A stretch of 64,000 bases of DNA from Lysobacter sp. (GCA_011526085.1 WYBC01000022.1:1-64000); one strand, 5' to 3'. Positions 28,743-40,113 are shown, numbered from the stretch's first letter. A program made the numbers and translations. The notes: a model not told the origin generated them from the sequence alone.

Positions 28743-30506
28743 CTAGGGCAGATACGTCACCGACGGATCGAAGCGGGTGTTGTCGCAATAATTGTTCGCG
28801 CCGGGCGCGACGATGAAGAACAGGCCGTCGCCGGCGGCGACGGGTCGCGTGGTGTTGATGCTTTTGCCGACCGTATCCGCCACACCGATCTGCGCGTTGA
28901 AAAGCGAAGACCCGTTGTGCATCACCGCGACCGCGACGCCATCGCCGCAGGCGGGCGTGCCGTCGCCCAGCAGCAGCGGGTTGGCGGAACGCGCGGTGCC
29001 TTCGATGCGCACGGTGCCGGCGCGCGGCGCGATCCATTTCAGCACCGGCATTTCGCTGATGCCGGGATGCATCGCATCGCTGTAGATGTGGTTGTAGGCC
29101 TGGGTGCCGGCCCAGTAGGACGACTGCGGAAGCATATCGAACAGACCGCTGCCGTCGCCGCGCTGATAGACCCAATACGGTCCCTGCGTCAGCGTGAAGT
29201 CGACGGATTGCCGGAAGGTGTCGACGGAAGCGCCGAGATTCACCTGCCAGCGATACAGCGCGAAATTGCGCACGCCCGCACCGCCGCCGTACTGCGCCTC
29301 GATGATCGGATCCTTCATGCAATACAGGTAGAAACGCTGGCCGACCACGGCATTCCCCTGCCCCGCGCTGTCGGCGATGCTGCAGTACTGATAGCCGCCC
29401 GTGTGGCGCAGGGTGGCGCCGGCTTCGTCGGCGACGACGAAGGCGGGCGATGGCGACCAGGTCACGGCATCGGTGGATTCGTAGATCTTCACCGACGAGT
29501 TGATCCACTGGCCGGCGTTGCCGGGATCCCAGGACAGGAAGGTCAGCGGCAGGTAGTACTTGCCGGTATGGGTGCTGTAGGCCGCCTGGGTATGGGTGAT
29601 GCCCCAGAGGCCGTTGCCGCCGGCGTTGCCGCCGAGGCCGAAGCTGACGAACGATCCACCGCCCGGGGTCTCGAAACCATCGCCGCCGGGCGCGGAAAAC
29701 TTGCGCCACAGATTGTCGCCGACGCTGTCGGCACGCGCCGCGGCGACGACGCTGTCGATCGGTGCGCGCGCGGTCGCGATCAGCTCGCCGGTCTTCTGGC
29801 CACTGCCGTCGATCAGCGCGTCGGTGTAGTAGACGTACAGATAACCGTCCTTGACCACGTACGGCGTGCCCTGCACGTTGTGCTTCGCGGGGTCGCCATG
29901 GGCGATGAGGATGCGGCCCAGGTAGGTCCAGCTCTGGCCGGCGTCGGTCGAACGCGCCAGCCCGATACGGGTCTTGCCTTCGGGATTCTCGGGCGTACCG
30001 CCGGTCCAGCCCGCGCGCTCCTCGTGCACGAAGGCGAGCAGTTCGTCGCCGTTGCCAGTCGGCACCTGATACACGCTGGTGATCCAGAGACTCACCACAT
30101 CGCTCGGCAGCACGCGCGTGAACAGATGGCCGGGGTGGGTGCCGGCGGCGCAGAACATGCCGTTGGTCTTGTAGCAGGTCGGGCGCGTCCACAGCGTGGT
30201 CGCGTACGGCGCGTCGAGACCGCCCTGATGCAGCGAATGGCTGATGCCGCCGGGTGGCGTGTCGCGGATCCACTGCGAGGTGATCCAGTAGCGGTCGCCG
30301 TTGGCGCGCACGAACGTGGCGACGGGCGCATCCATCTGGGTCCCGGCGAGGCCGGTGCCGGCGGTCATCTGCGCATGATCGGCCACGATCACCGGCGACG
30401 AGATCTTCGCGGTGGTGGCGATCTGCGCCTGTGCCGCGCTGCCGCACATCAGCGCGGACAGCGCGAGCAGGCAAGTCAGGGGCTTGTCGAGTCCGGTACG
30501 TTTCAT
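28743..30506 (-). CDS. Exported sialidase/glycosyl-hydrolase-like beta-propeller protein
   Basis: 587 residues from ATG 30506 (GGGAG six to eight bases upstream). A signal peptide is visible (LTCLLALSALMCGSAAQAQ). Repeated motifs typical of BNR/Asp-box propellers occur: ARSTDAGQSWTYLGRI, YESTDAVTWSPSPAFV, with YVVKDGYLYVYYTDAL and KYYLPLTFLSWDPG. Two Cys and a C-terminal beta domain (TVRIEGTARSANPLL) complete it. A carbohydrate-active or binding role is plausible; catalytic residues were not identified. It shares its strand with the TPR lipoprotein gene 25 bases upstream, so the two may be cotranscribed. Confidence 0.7.
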   Translation of the reverse strand: MKRTGLDKPLTCLLALSALMCGSAAQAQIATTAKISSPVIVADHAQMTAGTGLAGTQMDAPVATFVRANGDRYWITSQWIRDTPPGGISHSLHQGGLDAPYATTLWTRPTCYKTNGMFCAAGTHPGHLFTRVLPSDVVSLWITSVYQVPTGNGDELLAFVHEERAGWTGGTPENPEGKTRIGLARSTDAGQSWTYLGRILIAHGDPAKHNVQGTPYVVKDGYLYVYYTDALIDGSGQKTGELIATARAPIDSVVAAARADSVGDNLWRKFSAPGGDGFETPGGGSFVSFGLGGNAGGNGLWGITHTQAAYSTHTGKYYLPLTFLSWDPGNAGQWINSSVKIYESTDAVTWSPSPAFVVADEAGATLRHTGGYQYCSIADSAGQGNAVVGQRFYLYCMKDPIIEAQYGGGAGVRNFALYRWQVNLGASVDTFRQSVDFTLTQGPYWVYQRGDGSGLFDMLPQSSYWAGTQAYNHIYSDAMHPGISEMPVLKWIAPRAGTVRIEGTARSANPLLLGDGTPACGDGVAVAVMHNGSSLFNAQIGVADTVGKSINTTRPVAAGDGLFFIVAPGANNYCDNTRFDPSVTYLP

Positions 30507-30531
30507 TGCAGAAGCTCCCGAGGCATGCGAT

Positions 30532-32718
30532 TCATTTCCCGGCGGCGGCATCGAACGCCGCCAGCGCCTTGCGCGCGTCCGCATCGCCCTTGGCGGCCTG
30601 CGCCGCGAGGCGTTCGCGCGGCGTCATCGTGCCGCCACAGCGTCGCGTGGTGTCGGCCTTCTTCTGCAGCAGCAGGGTCAGGGTGCGGGCATCGTTGCGC
30701 GCGGCCGCGCCGCAGAGCGCGGTGTCTCCCCACAGCCCGCTCAGCGGCTGATCGATGTCCCTCGCGTAGCGCAGCGCGACCGCCACCGCGTCCGGCCTGC
30801 GTTCGCTCACCGCGCAGCCGAGCAGCGCATCGGCGATGTACGCCTCGCTGCCGGGGTTGGGATTGGCGCGGATGATCGTCTCGATGATCGCGGCATCGCG
30901 CGCACCGCAGAGCGCCTGACCGGTGACCTGCGTGTCGCGCGAGATTTCGTGCACGCGCTTCGCTTCCTCGGCCCGGACCGCGGGCGCGGCTTCGATCGCC
31001 CGCTGCACCTGCACGCGGGTCATCGCGACCTTGCGGCGCGGCGGCTGCCATGTTTCCGGCACGGACGCGATCGCCGCCTGCGCATCGGCGGCGGTGCCGG
31101 CGCCGTCGAGCAGCGCATCGGCGTAATCGAAACGCAGCGGCCACAGGTCCGGGAACGCCTGCAGCGTCTGCGCGGCGATGGCGGGATACTCGCCGCCGCG
31201 GCCCTGCGCACGCAGGGCGTTGCCCAGATGCCGGGCCGCGAGATCGCGCACCGACGGCGCCGCTTCCGCGGCCGCCAGCGATTCGCGGTACAGGCGTTCG
31301 GCCTTCGCGGCATCGCCGCCGACGTAGGCCAGATCGCCTTCGAAGAGCGCCAGCGTCGCCGGATCGGCCTGCAGCCGTCGCGCTTCGCGCAGCATGTGCG
31401 CGGCGACGGTATCGTTGCGCTGCAGGAACTTCGAGCGGCCGAGATACAGATGCGCTTCGGCGTTCGCGGGTGCGAGCAGGATTGCTTTTGCGAAGTCGCG
31501 GTCGATCTGCTCGTAACCGCTCGCCATGTCTGGGCCGCCCGGCGCGACGCGATCGCGGATCTGCCCGCGATCGTGCGGCGCCGCCATCGCCAGGTGCGGA
31601 CGCAGGGCCATTTCGATTCGCGCCTTCAGCACGAGCACGTCGGGATTCTTCGGTTCAAGCCGTTCGGCGTTCTGCAGCAGCGTGCGCGCATCGTAGAGCC
31701 CCTGCGGATACTCCTGCGCCGGCATCGCCTCGGCTTCGAGCAGGCGACGCGCTTCGGCGAGTTTGTCGCCGGAAGTGCCGGCGCCGAGCGCCGCGGCCTG
31801 CGGCGCGATCTGCGCGTTCGCGGCCGTCTGCAGGCGCGCCAGCCAGTCACGCATGCCGGCGCCGTAGGTCGCCTGTCGCGCGCGGTAGAACGCGCGTCCC
31901 GGCTCGGATTCGGCGAAGGCGAGGAAGCGCTGCAGCGCGGCGTCATCGATCCCGTCGAGTTGCATCGCGAACCAGTCTTCGGCGGCGCGCTGGCGTGGAT
32001 CCGGCGGTGGCCGTGTCGCCTGTCCGTCCGGTCCGCGTCGGTTCGGCGTGCGCTTCTGCGGCGGAACTCCACCCGGCGGCGGTGCAGCGGTCGCGGGCTT
32101 GCCGGGCGCGGGTTTGCCGAGCGCGGATTTGCCCAGCGCAGTTTCGATGATCGCGTTCGACGCGCGCGATGTGGATTCGGCCGCGGTGGACATTTCGACG
32201 AATCCGGTCGCGCGCATCACCCTTCGCAGCAGCGCGACGCGCTGGGCATCGGGCGGCGCGCCGGTCGGTCCGCGCAGACTCGGCGGGCCGAAGATCCGGC
32301 CATGGATCCCGCGCATGTCGGCATCCGCGATCCAGGCATCCCAGGCATCGAGCGTGGCGCGACCGCGGCCTTCATGCGCGAACGCGCAGGTGAGCCGTCG
32401 CTGGATTTCCGCATCGGCGAACAGCGGATCCAGCGCCGGCCTGAACCGCTCCGGCGCGGCGACATCGAACTTCGAGAGCGTGCGCTCCAGGTCCAGCCGC
32501 AGCAGGCGGAAATGCTGGCGGCCGGCCTCGATATCGCCGCTGCGCGTCAGCAGCGGGACGAGCCGCGGATCCACGGAGGCGTCGCCGGCGCGCGCGTCCT
32601 CGCAGGTCGGCGGCATCTTCGCGGCGGCGCGGAAACCCGACGCCGATTGCGCGCCACCATCCTCGGCGCAGGCGGCGAGCGCCACCATGCAGAGCAGACC
32701 CACGAATCCTCGGCGCAT
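30532..32718 (-). CDS. Lipoprotein with TPR-like repeats (paralogue 1)
   Basis: 728 residues with a lipobox (LLCMVALAAC, Cys 16), so it is an exported lipoprotein. The N-terminal third holds a conserved helical region, then a Pro/Gly-rich linker (GKSALGKPAPGKPATAAPPP), then TPR-like sequence around PANAEAHLYLGRSKFLQRND and GDLAYVGGDAAKAERLYRES, and a C-terminal ankyrin-like stretch (GDTALCGAAARNDARTLTLL). It is similar in layout and sequence to the gene at 32889-34958. Start ATG 32718 has GGAGAA five bases upstream. The open frame runs on upstream through the neighbouring gene, but that extension is a shadow. Confidence 0.82.
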   Translation of the reverse strand: MRRGFVGLLCMVALAACAEDGGAQSASGFRAAAKMPPTCEDARAGDASVDPRLVPLLTRSGDIEAGRQHFRLLRLDLERTLSKFDVAAPERFRPALDPLFADAEIQRRLTCAFAHEGRGRATLDAWDAWIADADMRGIHGRIFGPPSLRGPTGAPPDAQRVALLRRVMRATGFVEMSTAAESTSRASNAIIETALGKSALGKPAPGKPATAAPPPGGVPPQKRTPNRRGPDGQATRPPPDPRQRAAEDWFAMQLDGIDDAALQRFLAFAESEPGRAFYRARQATYGAGMRDWLARLQTAANAQIAPQAAALGAGTSGDKLAEARRLLEAEAMPAQEYPQGLYDARTLLQNAERLEPKNPDVLVLKARIEMALRPHLAMAAPHDRGQIRDRVAPGGPDMASGYEQIDRDFAKAILLAPANAEAHLYLGRSKFLQRNDTVAAHMLREARRLQADPATLALFEGDLAYVGGDAAKAERLYRESLAAAEAAPSVRDLAARHLGNALRAQGRGGEYPAIAAQTLQAFPDLWPLRFDYADALLDGAGTAADAQAAIASVPETWQPPRRKVAMTRVQVQRAIEAAPAVRAEEAKRVHEISRDTQVTGQALCGARDAAIIETIIRANPNPGSEAYIADALLGCAVSERRPDAVAVALRYARDIDQPLSGLWGDTALCGAAARNDARTLTLLLQKKADTTRRCGGTMTPRERLAAQAAKGDADARKALAAFDAAAGK

Positions 32719-32836
32719 CGTCGTTCTCCGGTTCGGACCGGATCGGTCCGGGTCACAAAGCATGTCCACACCGCATGCACGAACGGCGATGGACCGCATC
32801 CGCTTTTGTTGCACGTGCCCTGTTGCACGCGGCGCC

Positions 32837-32864
32837 CGGACCGACGCCGCGTGGCGTCGGTCCG
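32837..32864 (-). terminator. 12-bp stem hairpin between the two TPR lipoprotein genes
   Basis: Arms cggaccgacgcc (32837-32848) and ggcgtcggtccg (32853-32864) pair perfectly around GCGT. It begins 24 bases after the stop of the upstream minus-strand gene (32889), so it likely terminates that transcript and separates the two paralogues. Confidence 0.65.
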
Positions 32865-32888
32865 CTTGCGAGGCGGCGCCGCGCAGAC

Positions 32889-34958
32889 TCACTGCTTGCG
32901 ATAGAACCGGCTCATGATGCCCTGCATCTGCGGGATGGCGCGATCGCCGCCGTACGCCATGCGCGACAGTCGCTCGGCGACCGGGTTGCCGTCGTTGCAC
33001 TTCACCACCGGGTTCACCTGCAGCTTCGCCAGCGCGCTGAACGCCTTCACGTCCTTCAGCGCCGCGGCGTAGCACATCGGCGTGTCGCCCATCAGGTCCT
33101 GCTGCGGCTGGCTCAGCACCGTGGACTGCGCGCTGGGGGTGACGACGCGGATGATGTCCGCGCGCCGCCAGCGCAGGGCGCAGACGACCATGGCGCTGGC
33201 CACCGCCGGCACGTTCTTGCTGGCGTCGCGCACGAACACCGCGATCTTCGCGTCCACGCCGGAACGGCACACGGCCTCGGCGAGGCTGCGCGGATCGGGG
33301 TTGAGCGAAATCGCGCGGCGCATCGCGGCCATGCCTTCGCCGATCGGTTCGCCGGTCTTCTTCTCCACCCGCTCCGACGCCTTGCGCACCAGCGCGGCGG
33401 ACAGCACGCCGTACTTGCGGGCGGGCTGCCAGGCGTCGGGCACCGGCTCGGCCACCGCGATGATCTTGTCGGCCTTGATGTTCGTCGACATCAGATAGTC
33501 GGCGTAGTCGAGGCGGATGTTCCAGGCATCGGGATGCTTCGCGAGATACGCGTCGGCGTGGCGCGGATAGTCGGCGATGCGGTTGCCCTTGCGCAGCGCG
33601 ATCTGCAGATGCGCCATCGTGATGTAGTGCTGGTACGGCTGGCTTTCGGGCTTGGCCAGCACCGCGAGGTAATAACGCGCGGCCTTGCTGTAGTCCGGCG
33701 CTTCGAAGAACAGGTCGCCGAGATTCTGATCGAGGCTGGGATGCAGCGGATCGATCTCGCCGGCGCGCTGGTAGGCCTGCATCGCTTCGGCATCGCGGCC
33801 CTGCAGATAACGCAGGCGGCCCAGCCACATGTGCGCGTTGGGATCCAGCGGCGCGAGTTCCAGCGCCTTGGCGATGTGCTTGTCGGCCTGCTCGTAGTTC
33901 GGCGATTCGATCACCACCCGCAGCTGGTCGGGGCCCAGCGGCATCGTCGTGCTCTTGATCGCGGCTTCCGCCATCAGCAGATGCACCTCGGGATTGCGCG
34001 GATCGATCTGCTCCACCTGCTGCAGCCGGGCCATCGCATCCACGGCGGCGGCCGGCGTGGCGATGTTGCGCAGCAGATTGCGGGCATCGGCGATGACCGC
34101 GTCCTTGCCGGGATTGCCTGCCGGCAATTCGCCGGGCGCGCTCGCTTCGCGCAGTTGTTCGTAGAGCTTCGTGTACCAGTCGCCGTTGCGGAAATCGTAG
34201 GCCGAGGTCAGGGCGACGTAGTAATCGGCGCCGAACGGGCTCTCGACGAAGTTGAGGAAGGCCGCCAGATCGTCTTCGGGAATCTTGATCAGCGCCGGCG
34301 TCAGCCAGCGTTCCACCACTTCCTCGATCGACACCACCCGCTTGGTCGCGGGCGCGCCTCCCTGCGGCGAAGCCGGCGCATCGAGCGCGGCGACCAGGTT
34401 CGCGGCCTCGCCGGCCGCGACCACGTCCATGTTCGCCTGGATCTGCTGCAGCGCCATCGCGGTGGCGATGTCGCGCAGCAGCGTTTTGCGCTTCGGCGTC
34501 ATCTCGGCGTTGTCCTCTTCGGACGGCGCCGGCTTGCGGTTCCAGATCGATTGATTGATGGCGCGCATCTCCGGCGAACGCGACCATTCGTCGAGCGCGG
34601 CGACCCCGCCGCCGCTGCCTGCCAGCGATGCGAAACCGCAGCCCGCGCGCGCGCGCAGCGTCTCGTCGGAGAAAAACTTGTCGAGCACCGGCTTCAGCCG
34701 CTGCACGAGCGTCGGATCGCGCTTGGCGAGCGCGGTTTCGAGGGCCTTGCGGTGATCGTGGAAACGCTGCACCACCGCGGGCAGGTCGCCTGCGCGGTCC
34801 TGGGCCGAAGCGACACGGGCGAACGCCTTGGCGGCATCCTCCCCGACGGCCTCGCACTTGGGGGTCGGATACTTGGGCCGCTTGGCCTCGTAGTCGTCCT
34901 TGCCGCAACCGGCGACCAGCACGACGGCGATCCCCAGGCACACAATCGCTGAACGCAT
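32889..34958 (-). CDS. Lipoprotein with TPR-like repeats (paralogue 2)
   Basis: 689 residues; lipobox VVLVAGC (Cys 18). TPR-type segments are clear: [40 protein letters not shown] and [20 protein letters not shown]. The C-terminal ankyrin-like part reads [20 protein letters not shown]. The order of regions matches the downstream gene, so the two are tandem duplicates that have diverged; this copy lacks the Pro/Gly linker. GGAGTGG before ATG 34958 supports the start. Function unknown; probably a periplasmic scaffold. Confidence 0.85.
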   Translation of the reverse strand: MRSAIVCLGIAVVLVAGCGKDDYEAKRPKYPTPKCEAVGEDAAKAFARVASAQDRAGDLPAVVQRFHDHRKALETALAKRDPTLVQRLKPVLDKFFSDETLRARAGCGFASLAGSGGGVAALDEWSRSPEMRAINQSIWNRKPAPSEEDNAEMTPKRKTLLRDIATAMALQQIQANMDVVAAGEAANLVAALDAPASPQGGAPATKRVVSIEEVVERWLTPALIKIPEDDLAAFLNFVESPFGADYYVALTSAYDFRNGDWYTKLYEQLREASAPGELPAGNPGKDAVIADARNLLRNIATPAAAVDAMARLQQVEQIDPRNPEVHLLMAEAAIKSTTMPLGPDQLRVVIESPNYEQADKHIAKALELAPLDPNAHMWLGRLRYLQGRDAEAMQAYQRAGEIDPLHPSLDQNLGDLFFEAPDYSKAARYYLAVLAKPESQPYQHYITMAHLQIALRKGNRIADYPRHADAYLAKHPDAWNIRLDYADYLMSTNIKADKIIAVAEPVPDAWQPARKYGVLSAALVRKASERVEKKTGEPIGEGMAAMRRAISLNPDPRSLAEAVCRSGVDAKIAVFVRDASKNVPAVASAMVVCALRWRRADIIRVVTPSAQSTVLSQPQQDLMGDTPMCYAAALKDVKAFSALAKLQVNPVVKCNDGNPVAERLSRMAYGGDRAIPQMQGIMSRFYRKQ

Positions 34959-35145
34959 TTCAACCACTCCGTTCCGTTCGGAAGCGATCAGGATAAGGCC
35001 AAACGCGGGGGGATTCGCCACCGATCCCGCGGACCCGCGCGCGAAAACGCGATCACAGGCACGTCCGCGGGCGGCCGAAGCCCCGGATCCCGCGCCAGAC
35101 CGGGCCGCGGCCGTACTGCGGGCGATCTCGGTAGACTGGCGACTC

Positions 35146-35691
35146 ATGACCGACGCCATCGTTTCCGCCAGCAGATTCCTCAGCCTGATCCTGCGCCATC
35201 GGCCAGAAGCCATCGGCCTGACGCTCGACGACGCCGGCTGGGCCGGGATCGAAGACATCCTGCGCCTCGCCCCACCGGACCTGCGCCTGACGCGCGAGCG
35301 CATCGATCGCGCGGTCGCCGAGAACGGCAAACAGCGGTTCGCGATCAGCGAAGACGGCACCCGCATCCGCGCGCGCCAGGGACATTCGATCGAAGTCGAC
35401 CTGCAATTGCCCGCGGTCGCGCCGCCACCGCGGCTGTATCACGGCACCGCGATCCGCTTCGTCGCATCGATCCGCCGCGACGGTCTGCTCAGGCGCGATC
35501 GCCGGCATGTGCATCTGTCCGCGGACGCGGGCACGGCCGCGACCGTGGGCGCGCGCCACGGCAGGCCGACCGTGCTCGTCGTGCGCGCGGACGAAATGGC
35601 GGCGGCGGGACACGCGTTCTTCCTCTCGGAAAACGGCGTGTGGCTGACCGATGCCGTGCCGGTCGGGTTCATCGACTTCGACGCGGGCTGA
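35146..35691 (+). CDS. kptA: RNA 2'-phosphotransferase (Tpt1/KptA family)
   Basis: 181 residues, cytoplasmic. Transfers an internal RNA 2'-phosphate to NAD+, as in eukaryotic tRNA splicing. The family signatures are clear: [20 protein letters not shown] (with the LRH.P element), [47 protein letters not shown] and [11 protein letters not shown]. Bacterial substrates are unknown, since bacteria lack this splicing pathway; roles in RNA repair or ADP-ribosylation have been proposed for the family. The gene is followed 56 bases later by a small membrane protein gene. Confidence 0.95.
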   Translation: MTDAIVSASRFLSLILRHRPEAIGLTLDDAGWAGIEDILRLAPPDLRLTRERIDRAVAENGKQRFAISEDGTRIRARQGHSIEVDLQLPAVAPPPRLYHGTAIRFVASIRRDGLLRRDRRHVHLSADAGTAATVGARHGRPTVLVVRADEMAAAGHAFFLSENGVWLTDAVPVGFIDFDAG

Positions 35692-35747
35692 CGCGCATCG
35701 ATGCGTGGACCGCCTATGATGACGGCGCTTCCGGAACCCCATCGCGC

Positions 35748-36209
35748 ATGTCCCGTACCGCTCCACCACCGCTGCCCCGTGCCGCGCCGTCGCCGCCCGC
35801 CGTCGTCGCCCCATGGCAATCGCGCAATGCGTGGTATCACCTCGCCGCCGCCATCGCGCATCTGGTCGCCGCCGCGTACACGCAGCGCTGGATGGCCGAC
35901 CACTGGGCCACGCACTGGGGCGATCAGACCGTCATCGAGGCGGTGCAGGGCCTGTACGACGGCCCCCTGCTCGTCGAATTCGGCCAATGGCTGCTGATGG
36001 TGATGCTGCTGGCGTATCTCGTGCTGGGTGCCGTGCAGTTCGTCGTGACCGCCGGCGTGTTCCGCTATGCCACCCGCCGCGGCATGCTGCTGACCTTCGC
36101 CTGGTTCAGCATCCTGGCGCCGCCGGTGGGCACGCTCGCCGGTCTGCATGCGCTTCGCCATCTGAAAACGACGAACGCATCGACGAGCGCATCAACGCGC
36201 GCGCCGTAG
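35748..36209 (+). CDS. Hypothetical membrane protein
   Basis: 153 residues with a Pro/Ala-rich cytoplasmic start, then about three hydrophobic segments: AWYHLAAAIAHLVAAAY, FGQWLLMVMLLAYLVLGAVQ and LLTFAWFSILAPPVGTLAGL, ending in a basic/Ser-Thr tail. Family not recognised. The ATG at 35748 lacks a strong ribosome site. It may be cotranscribed with kptA. Confidence 0.65.
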   Translation: MSRTAPPPLPRAAPSPPAVVAPWQSRNAWYHLAAAIAHLVAAAYTQRWMADHWATHWGDQTVIEAVQGLYDGPLLVEFGQWLLMVMLLAYLVLGAVQFVVTAGVFRYATRRGMLLTFAWFSILAPPVGTLAGLHALRHLKTTNASTSASTRAP

Positions 36210-36445
36210 ACGCGTCGCGCATCGCACCGGCCATCCGGGCGAAGCGCGGCGCCATCCGAGAATACGTTTGCAGGCGACCGGGCTCGCCTTGTACTCGCTG
36301 CGCGGATCATCGACAGTGCAACGCCGGTCGCCCGGCAATGCGTTTTCGCTGTTTTCCCCCGGTTTTTTTGCTGCAACGCACAACCCGCCGGCCGTCGCGA
36401 TGCCCCGCTGCGATGCGCCCGATGCGATGTGCCATGGAGGTCAGG

Positions 36446-39400
36446 ATGCGTCCGTTTTCCACACGCGGCAGCCACGCGCTGCCGGCGATTCTCGTCTTCT
36501 TCCTCACGCTGCTGCTCGCGGCCTGCGATCTGCCGCTGGGCGGCGACGTCGCGACCGACGCCGCCGATGCGGTCTCGATTCCGAAACACGGTTCCTCCGG
36601 CAACGGCGGCGCGACCAGCGGCATCTGCGATGCGACGACCGCGAGCACCGTGCTGACGCCGGTGCCGGCGCCGCCACGCGACGGTGCGCCGGTCGACGTG
36701 CGCATCCACTACAACCGCGCGGACGGCAACTACGGCGACTGGGGCCTGCACCTGTGGCAGGTGAACGAAGCCGGGCAATACGTCGCCGATTATCCCGGCG
36801 TGTCGTGGAATGAGCCGCTGGTGCGATCCGGCATCGACGCCTACGGCGCGTATTTCGACATCCGCGCGGACCGGTTCACGAATCCCGCGGCCGCCGGCTT
36901 CGGCTTCATCGTGCATCCGCCGGGCCAGGGCGGCGATCCGGGCATCGATCGCATCGTGAAATTCACCGATGGCGGCGAATTCTGGCTGCGCTCCGGCGAC
37001 GCCACGGTGTATCGCAGCAATCCGCTCGGCGCGACGCCGGACATCGATACGGTGCGCGTGCACTACAAGCGTTTCGACGGCGCCTACGACCAGTGGGGCC
37101 TGCATCTGTGGCCGACCAGCGGCATCGATCCGGCGCGGCTCGCCGGGCTGACCCTGGACCAGTGGGGCAATCCGGTGCCGCTGGCGTCGATGCCGGGCTA
37201 CGCCGCGGGCGGCAGCGAGATCGTCTTCGATCTGCCGGTGCTCAATCCGCAGGGCGACGCCAATCGCAGCGCGGTGGAATTCATCATCCACGGCATGCCC
37301 TCGAACCCGAACGGCGGCGTCAACAACAAGGACGGCTGGAACGACAACATCCGCGTGAGTTATGCGGCGCTGTCGATCAGCAACCGCGTCGGCCAGGTGT
37401 GGCTGGTGCAGGGCACGCCGACCGTGTTCACCGCGCCGCCCAACACCCGCCGCGTCTCGACCACCGACGCGCGCGCCGCATGGCTCACCCGCAATCTGCT
37501 GAAGTGGCCGCTGGCCGACGACTTCGGCACGTTCAGGCTGTATCACTCGGCGAACGGCCAGATCGTCGCGCCGCGCGGACAGCCGGTGAGCGGCGCCGAC
37601 GGCGCGCTGACGCTGCAGGTCGGCGGCAGCGTGCCCGCGGACGCGGCCGAGCGCTTCAAATACCTCGATGCCGGTGTGGTGCTGGCGGTGAATCCCGCCG
37701 ACGAACCGCGGCTGGCCGATCTGGCCAAACATCAGCTGGTGCTGGTGCAGGAAGACGCCGACGGCAAGGTGCTGGGCGCGACCACGCCGCAGCTCGCGGG
37801 CCTGCTCGACGATCGCTACGCCGCCGCCGAAGCGGTGGACGACCTCGGCGTCTCGCTGCGCCGCGGCCGTACCGCATTCAAGCTCTGGGCCCCGACCGCA
37901 CGCAAGGTCACGCTGTGCACCTATGGCGCGCAGGGCGTCGCCCACAGCGAAGACGCGATGACCTTCGACGCGGCCACCGGCATCTGGCGCGCCGACGCGC
38001 GCGGCGAACGCCACGGCCGTTACTACAGGTACGCGGTCGAAGTCTTCGTCCGCGGCGTCGGCGTGGTGCGCAATCTCGTCACCGACCCGTATTCGATCGG
38101 CCTGAACGCCGACTCGCAGCGCAGCTACATCGCCGACCTCGATTCGCCATGGCTGATGCCGCCGGGCTGGCGCCACGCCCGCTCGCCGGACAACGTCCGC
38201 GCGCAGGAAGACATGTCGATCTACGAGCTGCACGTGCGCGATTTCTCGGCCGGCGACGACAGCGTCAGCGCGCGCAACCGCGGCAAGTACCTCGCGTTCA
38301 CCGAGTGGAACTCGAACGGCATGCGCCATCTGCGCGGCCTCGCCCGCGCCGGCGTCACCGACGTGCACCTGCTGCCGGTGTTCGATTTCGCGAGCACGCC
38401 GGAACGCGGCTGCGTCACGCCGGTCATTCCGGTGGCGGCCCCCGATTCCGACGCGCAGCAGGCCGCGGCCGGCGCCGCGCGCGGCAGCGACTGTTTCAAC
38501 TGGGGCTACGATCCCTGGCACTTCACCGCGCCGGAAGGCAGTTACGCCAGCAACGCCGACGACGGCGCCGCGCGCATCCGCGAATTCCGCGCGATGGTGA
38601 TGGCGCTGAACGAGGCCGGCCTGCGCGTGGGCATGGACGTGGTCTACAACCACACCAGCGCCTCCGGCCAGGGCGACCGTTCGGTGCTCGATCGCGTGGT
38701 GCCCGGCTATTACCACCGCCTCAACGGCGCCGGCGACATCGAACGCTCGACCTGCTGCGAGAACACCGCGACCGAAAACCGGATGATGGCCAAGCTCATG
38801 ATCGATTCGGTCAAGACCTGGGCCACGCAGTACCGGATCGACTCGTTCCGCTTCGACCTGATGGGCCACCAGCCGCGCGCGGCGATGGAACGACTGCGCG
38901 ATGAGGTCTCCGCGGCCGCCGGTCGTCCGATCCAGCTGATCGGCGAAGGCTGGAACTTCGGCGAAGTGGCCAACGGCGCGCGCTTCGTGCAGGCCTCGCA
39001 GCTGTCGCTCAACGGCAGCGGCATCGGCACCTTCAGCGACCGCGCCCGCGATCATGTCCGCGGCGGCTCCGGTTTCGATGGCGGCAACGCGCTGCGCAGC
39101 AACCAGGGCTACATCAACGGCATGCACTACGACGACAACGGCGCCGGCGGCAACAAGAGCCGCAACGACCTGATGTGGTCGGCCGACGTGATCAAGGTCG
39201 GCCTCGCCGGCTCGATCCGCGACTACGTGCTGCAGACCCACTGGGACGCCTCGCTGCGCCTCGATCAGATCGATTACGGCGGCCAGCCGGCCGGCTACGT
39301 GGTCGATCCGCAGGAAGTGGTGAACTACGTCGAGAACCACGACAACTGGACGCTGTTCGACAACAACGCGTTCAAGCTGCCGGTCGGCACCAGCCGCGAG

Positions 39401-40054
39401 GACCGCGCGCGGGTGCAGATGCTCGGCGCGGCGATCAACAGCTTCAGCCAGGGCGTGGCCTATTTCCACGCGGGCATCGACACCCTGCGCAGCAAATCGC
39501 TGGACCGCAACAGCTACGACAGCGGCGACTGGTTCAACCGTATCGACTGGCGCTACCTCGACAACGGCTATGCCGCCGGCCTGCCGCCGCAGGGCGACAA
39601 CGGCGACAACTGGCCGGTGATGGCACCGCTGCTGGCGAACGCCGACATCAAGCCGACCGCGACCGAGATCCGCTGGACCCGCGACGCGTTCCGCGACCTG
39701 ATGAAGATCCGCGCCAGTTCGCGCCTGTTCCGCCTGCGCAGCGCCGACGAGATCAAACAGCGGCTCAGCTTCCGCAACACCGGCAGCGCGCAGGTGGCGA
39801 CGGTGCTGGCGGGCCATCTCGACGGCCGGGGCTATCCCGGCGCGGGCTTCCGCGAGGTGCTGTACTTCGTGAACGTCGACAAGGTCGCGCAGTCGTTGAC
39901 CCTGCCGACCGAAGCCGGCAAATCGTACCGCCTGCATCCCGTGCACACCGCCCACGACGCGGCAGACCGTCGCGCCGCGCAGGCGGCCTACGAGCGCGCG
40001 AGCGGCCGCTTCACCCTGCCGCCGCGCACGGCCGTGGTGTTCGTGGTGCGCTGA
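36446..40054 (+). CDS. pulA: Pullulanase-type alpha-1,6-glucosidase, lipoprotein
   Basis: 1202 residues. Hydrolyses alpha-1,6 links of pullulan and branched glucans at the cell surface. A lipobox (LTLLLAAC) indicates lipid anchoring. Two CBM41-like domains follow ([20 protein letters not shown] and [20 protein letters not shown]). GH13 regions are in order: YELHVRDF (about 592), MDVVYNHT (region I, about 729), FRFDLMGH (region II, nucleophile Asp about 803), IGEGWN (region III, acid/base Glu about 833), NYVENHDN (region IV, about 959). ATG 36446 is preferred over 36434 because GGAGGT immediately precedes it. A strong hairpin follows the stop. No other glucan genes are nearby. Confidence 0.95.
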   Translation: MRPFSTRGSHALPAILVFFLTLLLAACDLPLGGDVATDAADAVSIPKHGSSGNGGATSGICDATTASTVLTPVPAPPRDGAPVDVRIHYNRADGNYGDWGLHLWQVNEAGQYVADYPGVSWNEPLVRSGIDAYGAYFDIRADRFTNPAAAGFGFIVHPPGQGGDPGIDRIVKFTDGGEFWLRSGDATVYRSNPLGATPDIDTVRVHYKRFDGAYDQWGLHLWPTSGIDPARLAGLTLDQWGNPVPLASMPGYAAGGSEIVFDLPVLNPQGDANRSAVEFIIHGMPSNPNGGVNNKDGWNDNIRVSYAALSISNRVGQVWLVQGTPTVFTAPPNTRRVSTTDARAAWLTRNLLKWPLADDFGTFRLYHSANGQIVAPRGQPVSGADGALTLQVGGSVPADAAERFKYLDAGVVLAVNPADEPRLADLAKHQLVLVQEDADGKVLGATTPQLAGLLDDRYAAAEAVDDLGVSLRRGRTAFKLWAPTARKVTLCTYGAQGVAHSEDAMTFDAATGIWRADARGERHGRYYRYAVEVFVRGVGVVRNLVTDPYSIGLNADSQRSYIADLDSPWLMPPGWRHARSPDNVRAQEDMSIYELHVRDFSAGDDSVSARNRGKYLAFTEWNSNGMRHLRGLARAGVTDVHLLPVFDFASTPERGCVTPVIPVAAPDSDAQQAAAGAARGSDCFNWGYDPWHFTAPEGSYASNADDGAARIREFRAMVMALNEAGLRVGMDVVYNHTSASGQGDRSVLDRVVPGYYHRLNGAGDIERSTCCENTATENRMMAKLMIDSVKTWATQYRIDSFRFDLMGHQPRAAMERLRDEVSAAAGRPIQLIGEGWNFGEVANGARFVQASQLSLNGSGIGTFSDRARDHVRGGSGFDGGNALRSNQGYINGMHYDDNGAGGNKSRNDLMWSADVIKVGLAGSIRDYVLQTHWDASLRLDQIDYGGQPAGYVVDPQEVVNYVENHDNWTLFDNNAFKLPVGTSREDRARVQMLGAAINSFSQGVAYFHAGIDTLRSKSLDRNSYDSGDWFNRIDWRYLDNGYAAGLPPQGDNGDNWPVMAPLLANADIKPTATEIRWTRDAFRDLMKIRASSRLFRLRSADEIKQRLSFRNTGSAQVATVLAGHLDGRGYPGAGFREVLYFVNVDKVAQSLTLPTEAGKSYRLHPVHTAHDAADRRAAQAAYERASGRFTLPPRTAVVFVVR

Positions 40055-40083
40055 ACGCCACGAATCCACGCATGGCAACACAT

Positions 40084-40113
40084 GGAAACGGCGACCGCAG
40101 GGTCGCCGTTTCC
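40084..40113 (+). terminator. Intrinsic terminator after pulA
   Basis: Arms ggaaacggcgacc (40084-40096) and ggtcgccgtttcc (40101-40113) pair perfectly around GCAG, 30 bases after the pulA stop, followed by a T-rich gtttccgtctcc. It may also end the convergent 40169-41050 transcript. Confidence 0.8.

Noticed and set aside
30532-34941. Single 1469-codon protein covering both TPR lipoprotein genes
   Set aside because: The upstream 700 codons are an off-frame reading of the second lipoprotein; each gene has its own lipobox and start.
36065-40081. 1338-codon minus-strand frame opposite pulA
   Set aside because: GC-rich shadow; the plus-strand pullulanase motifs are unambiguous.
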